In this document: positions 1 to 4,860 of the stretch, piece by piece
Numbering within the stretch: the first letter of the stretch is position 1
Layout of the letters: each line of letters begins with the position of its first letter
NCBI GenBank assembly: GCA_018673255.1
Contig: JABHDC010000219.1
Coordinates: 1-5,948, forward strand
DNA length: 5,948 bases
Direction of reading: 5' to 3'
Source: Gemmatimonadota bacterium
GTDB lineage: Bacteria; Latescibacterota; UBA2968; UBA8231
Notes under the pieces: generated by a model
The model's database searches: none
Told to the model about the DNA's origin: nothing
The model's input: only the letters and a program-made list of their open reading frames with translations
Translations under genes and position numbers: made by a program

Positions 1-1827
1 GTAGAGGAAACCGCCGAGGTTGAAGAAGGTCTGGTGCTGGAAGGCGACCAGCAGCCCGGGACGAATACCGGTGTCCTTCACGTCACCGGCGTAGTCGTAT
101 TTGCGCCACAGATACAGACCGGGGCGGATGAAATTGAGAACCCGATGGTCGGTGAAGTGAATGTTGTAGGTGTGCTGCGTATGCACGATCCGACCATCAT
201 TGGAGAAGATGGCGCTGTTGTCGGCGCGGAAACCGGGAGAGTAATCCTGATAGCTGAGATTGAAGTTCCAGGTTCGTGACTGGCGCACGATGGCCGACTT
301 GAGCACGTAGCCGTTGAATTGTTCACCGTCGAAGTCGGCCGTGAGAGAGTCGCCGTCCACTTCGAAGCTGACATCGGGGATGATCGCCGACAGGCCTTCG
401 TCGTCCGGTTCATCGGTACGTGTTGCGGCAGCCAGGGCCGACCAGGTGTAGTTGTCATTCAGACGCCAGCTGCCTTCCACCAGGGCCGCCGTATTGCTGC
501 CACCCACATCGAAGCGACGATCTGTGGCGGCGAAACCGATGTGTGTCTGGTCGCCCAGTTCCAGCTGACCCCGGAAGATATTGCTCCACGCATTCTCCCG
601 GGTGCGACGCACGATCGTGCCATCGGCGAGGGGCAGGATCAGCGGTGTATTGTCGTCGTAGGCGGAGATGGCGCCATAGGTCCAGCGTCCGGACTTGCCC
701 GTGAATTTGCCGGCGACGATGGGGTCGTTGATGCTGCGCGTGTAGATGAGATTGGCCACATCGAGGATCATCCCCGAGGCGCGGGCGTCAACCTGGAATA
801 CATCGCTGCCCTCCATGAAGAACGGTCGCCGCTCTTCGTAGAAGAAGGCGAAGGGCTGATTGACGTTGATGCGTCCTTCGTCTGATTCGATCTGGCTGAA
901 GTCGGGTTTGTAGGCAAAATCGATGGCAGCATCTGACGAGATCGTGTACTTGCCCGTCAGACCAATACGCTCCGAGGCGGGTCCACCATCCTGATTACGC
1001 CAGCGACCATTGCCATTGGAATTGCCTTCCAGCACGTCTGTGCGGGAGCCGGAGATGTAGGGGATCAGCTCAAGAGACCGGCTGGTCACAGCGGAGCGCT
1101 CTACGCTCAGTCGCAGGTTGCCGGCCTGCCCCATGAAAGAATTGTCGTCCTGGGAGATGGGTTGCCAGGAGAATTCGTAACGATTCTCTCGCGGAAAGAC
1201 GCGAACGAAGTGGATGCCCCAATCCTGCTCTGGCTGGTCGGGGAATCTCATCGTTTCCAGGGGGATCCGCATCTCGACAATCCAGTGATCATCCTGGATC
1301 GAGGTGGCCGATTCCCAGATGGCGTCGAAGCTGAGATCCTCACCACCGTGTGACTGCCAGATGGCATCGACGTTGTCGTCGTCTGATCCGGAGGCATGCC
1401 ATAACATGTCGCCCTGGATCCCGTGGGGATTGGCGAAGAATTCGTAGGCCCGTTTGTAGTCGCGGTAGGTGTCGATGACGACGCCGACGAAATCGTCGCG
1501 ATAGATCCCGTCTCGATCCGTCATCGAAGCGCGCAGGCGATCGATCTGCGGGTCGTGGCAGATGAAGGCGACGTAGAGGTCAGTATCGGTGTGGGCCACA
1601 TACCCCTCCGTCGGCACCTGGGCGGGCACACCATGATTCGGCATGAATTCGGAGAAGCCGTCGAAGTGGGCCGCGTCCCACCACGCATCTTCCAGCTGAC
1701 CGTCGATGGTGATGGCCGCATCGATCCGGGGTGGCTGAAGGGATGGATCGGGGTTTGTGGCACTCACGGTGCCGGGGTGCAGCAGACACACTGCACCCCA
1801 AAGGCAGGTGACAACAGAACGACGCAT
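1..1827 (-). CDS. Secreted CBM9-like / DUF5916 outer-membrane-type protein (3' end missing)
   Basis: The frame is open for 609 codons from the ATG at 1825-1827 to the left edge, so the C-terminus is outside the window. Residues 1-23 look like a Sec signal peptide: MRRS, then a hydrophobic stretch, with a VSA cleavage site before TNPDP. Residues about 34-240 form a CBM9-like (DOMON-type) beta-sandwich: the family opening IDGQLEDAWW (41-50), the strand DTDLYVAFICHD (81-92), DDFVGVVIDTYRD (111-123), and WIVEMRIPLETMRF (182-195). From about 250 onward the sequence matches DUF5916, with its hallmark KPDFSQIESD (307-316) and RRPFFMEGSDVF (333-344). Alternating polar/aromatic strands after that fit a beta-barrel, as expected for an outer-membrane protein of diderm bacteria. 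The family has no established reaction; carbohydrate binding or envelope transport is inference. The start is supported by GGAGG six bases upstream. It lies 395 bases downstream of the SDR pair on the same strand, probably with its own promoter. Confidence 0.9.
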   Translation of the reverse strand, partial: MRRSVVTCLWGAVCLLHPGTVSATNPDPSLQPPRIDAAITIDGQLEDAWWDAAHFDGFSEFMPNHGVPAQVPTEGYVAHTDTDLYVAFICHDPQIDRLRASMTDRDGIYRDDFVGVVIDTYRDYKRAYEFFANPHGIQGDMLWHASGSDDDNVDAIWQSHGGEDLSFDAIWESATSIQDDHWIVEMRIPLETMRFPDQPEQDWGIHFVRVFPRENRYEFSWQPISQDDNSFMGQAGNLRLSVERSAVTSRSLELIPYISGSRTDVLEGNSNGNGRWRNQDGGPASERIGLTGKYTISSDAAIDFAYKPDFSQIESDEGRINVNQPFAFFYEERRPFFMEGSDVFQVDARASGMILDVANLIYTRSINDPIVAGKFTGKSGRWTYGAISAYDDNTPLILPLADGTIVRRTRENAWSNIFRGQLELGDQTHIGFAATDRRFDVGGSNTAALVEGSWRLNDNYTWSALAAATRTDEPDDEGLSAIIPDVSFEVDGDSLTADFDGEQFNGYVLKSAIVRQSRTWNFNLSYQDYSPGFRADNSAIFSNDGRIVHTQHTYNIHFTDHRVLNFIRPGLYLWRKYDYAGDVKDTGIRPGLLVAFQHQTFFNLGGFLY

Positions 1828-1833
1828 CGAATC

Positions 1834-1838
1834 CCTCC
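1834..1838 (-). promoter_or_regulatory. Ribosome binding site of the CBM9/DUF5916 gene
   Basis: On the minus strand the bases read GGAGG within GGGAGGG, six bases before the ATG at 1827. This is near-ideal Shine-Dalgarno spacing and fixes the start just ahead of the signal peptide. Confidence 0.8.
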
Positions 1839-1872
1839 CAGGCCAGATGCCGGCCTTCCGCGAGGCCGACGA

Positions 1873-1913
1873 TGTGCAATCCCTGTACACACAGACTGCA
1901 CAATGATTGCACA
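1873..1913. repeat. Inverted repeat upstream of the CBM9/DUF5916 gene, possible operator
   Basis: TGTGCAAT at 1873-1880 is matched by its exact reverse complement ATTGCACA at 1906-1913, with 25 bases between. The right arm also belongs to a tighter imperfect dyad at 1897-1913 centred on 1905: CAAT-G-ATTG, with TG/CA at the outer ends. It lies 46-86 bases upstream of the ATG, where a regulator site or leader structure would be plausible. It matches no regulator site I can name. Confidence 0.4.
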
Positions 1914-1943
1914 CTCCATGCCACGGATCCGGATGCCGGCCGG

Positions 1944-1971
1944 GCTCTCTGCAAAGAGCTATAAATACAAC
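1944..1971 (-). promoter_or_regulatory. AT-rich patch, candidate promoter for the CBM9/DUF5916 gene
   Basis: On the minus strand this reads GTTGTATTTATAG followed by a 5-bp hairpin (GCTCT at 1944-1948, AGAGC at 1955-1959, six-base loop). It is the only clearly AT-rich segment in an otherwise GC-rich gap and could supply a -10-like element (TATTTA or TTTATA). No good -35 box sits 16-18 bases upstream, so the assignment rests on composition and position only. Confidence 0.25.
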
Positions 1972-2138
1972 GGGTTACGGTCGGTGTACGAGTCCGCGTG
2001 CAGCAGAGCGTCGCTGACCAGCCAGTGGCCATGACGGGCGGAACTCCCGACTGGCCTGGCGTAACTCGTTGATCAGAAAGCGGTTACAAACTGATCGATT
2101 TCTGGTCATCGAATGGGCGACGGCTGATCAGGGTGGCA

Positions 2139-2182
2139 GACGTGTGATCGGCTGTCTGTGGAGGCAGACCGTTGATCACGTC
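2139..2182. repeat. Compound inverted repeat downstream of the SDR pair
   Basis: Outer arms GACGTG (2139-2144) and CACGTC (2177-2182) are perfect complements. Inner arms GTCTG (2154-2158) and CAGAC (2165-2169) enclose a six-base loop. The bases between outer and inner arms pair only partly. It begins 41 bases past the stop codon of the second SDR gene. It has no T-tract on the minus-strand side, so it is not a typical intrinsic terminator. It may act as an mRNA 3' end stabiliser, a protein site, or nothing. Confidence 0.4.
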
Positions 2183-2222
2183 TCGAACAGGCAGGTTCCT
2201 GAGCAGGTAACTCGCGTTGGGG

Positions 2223-3029
2223 TCAGGTCTTCAGTGACTCGCGGTAGTAGACCTCGAGCGTATCCTGTGGTTGAAAACCCAGGAGTCGTCGTGCCTTGGC
2301 ATTGGAATACTTGCCGTGCGGCAGATCGGCGGTGGCGAAGAAGATCTCGTTGCGTGACGGCAGCTTGTGCGTGTCAGCTTCGAGGGCGCAGCGAATGGCA
2401 CGCGCTGCATCGGGGAAGGTGATGGCGAAAGGAATCAGATCACGGGGACCGCGGAAGCGACGGCGGCCCAGGCGGCGACGTCGCCGGATCTGCTCCCAGA
2501 GCTTTGCCCACCGTGGATCATCGGGATGGGCAGGACGGAAATTGAGGAAGAGCATGCACAACACGTGGATCGGGTGCTGCTCGGCGAAGAGTCGGCAGAT
2601 CTCCTGCCCGGCAGCCTTGCTGAGGGCGTAGAGGTCGGTGCCCGAGTGTGCCGGCACCTCTTCGACAATGCCAAAGTCGTAGGTGTGATAGGGCTTGCCG
2701 GTGACCGCGAAGTGGGGGCCGGTGTTGATGAACCGGCTGTGCCCCAGGTCGACGGCGGCGCGCAGGGCATTGTATGTGCCCAGGGTGTTGACGTCCCAGG
2801 CGAGTTTGCGATGGGGCCGCAGGACCGAGCAGTTGACGATGACGTCGCAACCCTCGGCGGCGCGACGCACCTGATCGATGTCGGAGATATCGACTTGCAT
2901 CGTTTCGTGGGGCGATTTGCTCGGCAGCGTCAGGTCGGTGATGCGCAGTTCGTAGTCGCCGTGGGCTTCCAGTTCCTCCACGACCCACGGGCCCAGATAA
3001 CCGTTGCCGCCCAGAAGACAGACCTTCAT
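2223..3029 (-). CDS. NAD(P)-dependent epimerase/dehydratase, extended SDR family (intact active site)
   Basis: The 268-residue protein has an N-terminal Rossmann fold with a complete GxxGxxG dinucleotide motif in LLGGNGYLG (5-13). An aspartate (D32) follows beta-2, which usually favours NAD over NADP. The strand CDVIVNCSVL (61-70) and N81 in NTLGTYNALRAAV are typical of the family. The active site keeps YALSK (Y134, K138), i.e. YxxxK, preceded by NTG (102-104) at the serine/threonine position. The C-terminal half, LPSRNEIFFATAD (223-235) then ARRLLGFQPQ (246-255), matches substrate-domain ends of nucleotide-sugar epimerases/dehydratases. The substrate cannot be read from sequence. An arginine-rich stretch (residues 182-196) is unusual. 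The ATG overlaps the stop of the upstream SDR gene as ATGA, and AGGAGG lies seven bases before it, so the two are one operon with coupled translation. Confidence 0.88.
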   Translation of the reverse strand: MKVCLLGGNGYLGPWVVEELEAHGDYELRITDLTLPSKSPHETMQVDISDIDQVRRAAEGCDVIVNCSVLRPHRKLAWDVNTLGTYNALRAAVDLGHSRFINTGPHFAVTGKPYHTYDFGIVEEVPAHSGTDLYALSKAAGQEICRLFAEQHPIHVLCMLFLNFRPAHPDDPRWAKLWEQIRRRRRLGRRRFRGPRDLIPFAITFPDAARAIRCALEADTHKLPSRNEIFFATADLPHGKYSNAKARRLLGFQPQDTLEVYYRESLKT

Positions 3030-3736
3030 GCCGTGGCCTCCTGGGTTACGCGCGGTCGACCGAAGTCGTGCTGAAGCGTCAGGTCCAGGCCACGATTGCC
3101 GCAGCGAGCCCCCTCGAAGTCGCCCTGCAGGTGCACGAGGCGGAAGTCTTCAGGCACTTCATCGAGACAGGCAGCGATACCGGCCGCCGCGTCGCGGGGA
3201 TCGATGGCCAGTGCATCGAGCGGGTCAGCGGGCCCCACGGTGTCCTCGTCGACAAGGTGCCCCAGGCGCAGAGTCGTGAGGCGGATCTGACCCGTCTGAG
3301 CGAACTCCTCGGCGATGAATTCTCCCAGGTATGGCGCCATCATTTCTGGTGCCGTCGTCGGCAGGGGGCGCCAACCCGGGCCCACGAGGAAGTCGGGGTC
3401 GTAGGCGGTGAAGGGATCCAGGCTGCTGACGTAGATGACGTGCTCGACGCCGGCGTCGACGGCGGCAACCAGCAGGTTGTAGGTGCAGCGTGTGCAGGTG
3501 TCGATCCATGCAGCGTCGGCGTCCGCTTTGCCTGGCCCCGGGATGTGGACGACGGCCTTCATACCGGCCAGTAGCCGATCGGTCTGGTGTGAGTGGCCCA
3601 GTTGAGACTGAACGAAGTCGTGATCAGTACGAAGACGGCGGCGGTCCGTGAGGCGCAGGCGATGACGGCGACGACGCAACTCGACGGTGGCAGCGCGGCC
3701 CAGGTCGCTGGCGGCGCCGGTGAGCAGAATTTTCAC
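3026..3736 (-). CDS. NAD(P)-binding SDR-like protein lacking the catalytic lysine
   Basis: I place the start at the GTG at 3736 (236 residues), because the Rossmann fold begins at once with VKILLTGAASDLGRAA. The frame stays open upstream to a TTG at 3832, but those extra 32 residues look unlike protein of this family. The glycine motif is GAASDLG, with serine where the middle glycine of GxxGxxG usually stands. Acidic D31 follows beta-2. AVVHIPGPG (residues 61-69), YNLLVAAVDAGVEHVIYVSS and LRLGHLVDED are typical extended-SDR segments. The YVSS serine and a tyrosine (Y136) are present, but YxxxK reads YLGEF, so the lysine is phenylalanine (140). The family match is firm. Catalysis in the usual way is doubtful, and it may be a binding or partner subunit for the overlapping intact SDR. 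The Shine-Dalgarno sequence before the GTG is weak (CGGGA). Confidence 0.82.
   Translation of the reverse strand: MKILLTGAASDLGRAATVELRRRRHRLRLTDRRRLRTDHDFVQSQLGHSHQTDRLLAGMKAVVHIPGPGKADADAAWIDTCTRCTYNLLVAAVDAGVEHVIYVSSLDPFTAYDPDFLVGPGWRPLPTTAPEMMAPYLGEFIAEEFAQTGQIRLTTLRLGHLVDEDTVGPADPLDALAIDPRDAAAGIAACLDEVPEDFRLVHLQGDFEGARCGNRGLDLTLQHDFGRPRVTQEATA
3037..3042 (-). promoter_or_regulatory. Ribosome binding site inside the upstream SDR gene, with ATGA overlap
   Basis: AGGAGG on the minus strand sits seven bases before the ATG at 3029, inside the last codons of the preceding gene. That gene's TGA (3028-3026) shares bases with this ATG. Such a strong internal site plus a four-base overlap points to coupled, near-equal production of the two proteins. 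Confidence 0.8.
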
Positions 3737-3884
3737 ACAACAATCCCGTGGTGTGCGTCTTCCGTGCGGCCTGATCCCGCCAGATGACGTCGTAGAGTGT
3801 GAGAGGGTCCGTCCTTGACCACCTCCCACCAATGCGGCTTATCACAGTATAGGATGGATATACACGCTGATGGGAGTCGCATCA
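3737..3884. promoter_or_regulatory. Divergent intergenic region with presumed promoters for both directions
   Basis: The SDR pair and the CBM9-like gene point away from each other here, so promoters for both must lie in or near these 148 bases. On the minus strand TATACT (3851-3846) is a good -10 match, giving a leader of about 100 bases before the GTG, but no -35 box sits at the right distance. On the plus strand TTGACC (3815-3820) resembles a -35 box, with only a poor -10 (TTATCA, 3839-3844) behind it. Position is the main argument; the individual boxes are weak. Confidence 0.4.
3872..3876 (+). promoter_or_regulatory. Ribosome binding site that decides the CBM9-like gene start
   Basis: GGGAG lies eight bases before the ATG at 3885. 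An alternative in-frame ATG at 3870 would overlap this site, has no comparable site ahead of it, and would put MGVAS in front of the basic MKK start of the signal peptide. The ATG at 3885 is therefore preferred. Confidence 0.7.
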
Positions 3885-4712
3885 ATGAAGAAGATCATGA
3901 TCCAGCACCTCTTGCTGATGGCCGCGCTGGTCCTTCCCGCCGCAGGCCAATCCTACAGTCGTGCCTACGAGGCTCCATTCATTTCGGATCCGATTCTCGT
4001 CGACGGTAGACTGACCGAATCGGTATGGGCATCGGTGCCGCAGACAGACAGCTATATCCTGTATGGGAGCCTCGACACCCCCACCTCGACCACCACACAC
4101 GCCCGGATCGCCTGGGATGCGCAGTTTCTGTATGTCGGTGTCGAGGCCGTCGACGAAGACATCTGGTCGACCCACACAGCCCACGACTCGAATCTCTGGG
4201 AACAGGACGTTCTCGAAGTCTTCATCGATCCGGAAGGAGATGCGGAGGGATACCTGGAATTCGAGGTCAGCCCCCGCAATGTGGTCCTTGATCTATGGGT
4301 CGAGAAACCCCTGTTCTCACAAGGCGGCCCCTCGCATTTTGAGTGGAATGCTGCGGGTCTGCAGACGGCCGTCCATATCGAGGGTTCACTGGGCGGCGCC
4401 TCTCTCACCTCCCCTGAGCGACAGGACACGGATACGGGCTGGTCCATGGAACTGGCCCTGCCGTGGTCGGACGTTGCCATCGTTTCCGGCATGATGGCGC
4501 TGCCGCCGAATCCCGGCGATGTGTGGCGGATGAATGTCACTCGCTACGACTACCGCCGCGGTTCGGAGGAGCTCTCGCAGTGGTCGCCATCCGATGTCCG
4601 GGGTGCCTGGCATGAGCCCGGGCAATACGGCTACGTGACGTTCTCGGGCCCTGTCGGCAGCAGCGTCGATCCGGCCACCTGGGGACAGCTGAAGGTGCAG
4701 CAGGGAGAGTGA
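3885..4712 (+). CDS. Secreted single-domain CBM9-like protein
   Basis: From the ATG at 3885 the protein has 275 residues. Residues 1 to about 21 are a signal peptide (MKKIMIQHLLLMAALVLPAAG) without a lipobox cysteine, so it is exported and probably soluble. Residues about 31-254 form one CBM9-like domain in the usual order: ILVDGRLTESVW (37-48), ARIAWDAQFLYVGVEAVDED (73-92), LWEQDVLEVFIDPEGD (104-119), YLEFEVSPRNVVLDLWVEKP (123-142), then GWSMELALPWSDV (185-197), PGDVWRMNVTRYDY (210-223) and WSP...QYGYVTF (233-253). Proteins of this kind bind glycans when fused to glycosidases, but stand-alone versions have no settled role. No catalytic module is attached, and only about 20 residues follow the domain. 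It shares the domain type, though not close sequence, with the N-terminal part of the CBM9/DUF5916 gene on the other strand. A sugar-binding role is inference. Confidence 0.88.
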   Translation: MKKIMIQHLLLMAALVLPAAGQSYSRAYEAPFISDPILVDGRLTESVWASVPQTDSYILYGSLDTPTSTTTHARIAWDAQFLYVGVEAVDEDIWSTHTAHDSNLWEQDVLEVFIDPEGDAEGYLEFEVSPRNVVLDLWVEKPLFSQGGPSHFEWNAAGLQTAVHIEGSLGGASLTSPERQDTDTGWSMELALPWSDVAIVSGMMALPPNPGDVWRMNVTRYDYRRGSEELSQWSPSDVRGAWHEPGQYGYVTFSGPVGSSVDPATWGQLKVQQGE

Positions 4713-4765
4713 TCTGAGACCGGGGAGCACAGTGATGCCCTCCTGATGGTCCAACAGGGCCCCAT

Positions 4766-4777
4766 GTCGTGCACGAC
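4766..4777. repeat. Perfect 12-base palindrome
   Basis: GTCGTGCACGAC is its own reverse complement. It lies 53 bases after the CBM9-like stop and 83 bases before the halogenase-like start, in a gap with no gene. As RNA it gives only a 4-bp stem with a TGCA loop, so a dimeric DNA-binding protein site is as plausible as a hairpin. It matches no site I can name. Confidence 0.35.
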
Positions 4778-4820
4778 CCTTCCTTAGAGGTTATTTTTAC
4801 GCTCTCGCAACGGCGGTACG

Positions 4821-4847
4821 CACGCTGGAGACAGCGTGGGTCTTTTT
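4821..4847 (+). terminator. Terminator-like hairpin with T-tract just before the halogenase-like gene
   Basis: CACGCTG (4821-4827) pairs perfectly with CAGCGTG (4832-4838) around a GAGA loop, a GNRA-type tetraloop. After GGTC comes a run of five T (4843-4847). The stem is short (7 bp) but GC-rich. It lies 108 bases after the CBM9-like stop and only four bases before the next ribosome binding site. It may end the CBM9-like transcript, or sit in the halogenase-like leader as an attenuator. Confidence 0.5.
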
Positions 4848-4851
4848 CTGT

Positions 4852-4856
4852 GGGAG
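4852..4856 (+). promoter_or_regulatory. Ribosome binding site of the halogenase-like gene
   Basis: GGGAG is followed by CAGT and the ATG at 4861. The four-base spacing is a little short but workable. The start is confirmed because the FAD-binding strand MKYDVVIIGAG begins right there. Confidence 0.65.
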
Positions 4857-4860
4857 CAGT

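Larger units (their letters stand above)
1828..2222. other. Intergenic region of 395 bases without a gene
   Basis: No reading frame here has both a credible ribosome binding site and protein-like composition; the frames crossing it are out-of-frame extensions from the neighbouring genes. It separates the stop of the second SDR gene from the start of the CBM9/DUF5916 gene, both on the minus strand. It holds an inverted repeat close to the downstream start, an AT-rich patch that is the best promoter candidate, a small hairpin, and a run of five TGATCR hexamers overlapping a compound inverted repeat near the end of the SDR gene. I see no hairpin followed by a T-tract on the minus strand, so read-through from the SDR pair is not excluded. 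Confidence 0.7.

Noticed and set aside
319..885. Long plus-strand open frame opposite the CBM9/DUF5916 gene
   Set aside because: It lies wholly antisense to a gene with clear family motifs, has no recognisable domain, and reflects codon bias of the GC-rich opposite strand.
1423..2034. Plus-strand open frame of about 200 codons reaching into the intergenic region
   Set aside because: Its first two thirds are antisense to the signal peptide and CBM9-like domain of the minus-strand gene; the rest is low-complexity sequence without family features.
2367..3074. Plus-strand open frame of 235 codons opposite the intact SDR
   Set aside because: Antisense to a gene with complete Rossmann and YxxxK motifs; no domain of its own.
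3737..3832. N-terminal extension of the SDR-like gene to a TTG at 3832
   Set aside because: The 32 added residues precede the first Rossmann strand, look random, and the family normally starts at the VKILLTG strand; the GTG at 3736 is preferred.
3859..3864. TATACA as a -10 box for the CBM9-like gene
   Set aside because: It would put the transcript start on the ribosome binding site, leaving almost no leader, and no -35 box is at the right distance.
3870..3884. Five-codon longer start for the CBM9-like gene
   Set aside because: It would cover the GGGAG site and spoil the basic start of the signal peptide; the ATG at 3885 fits better.
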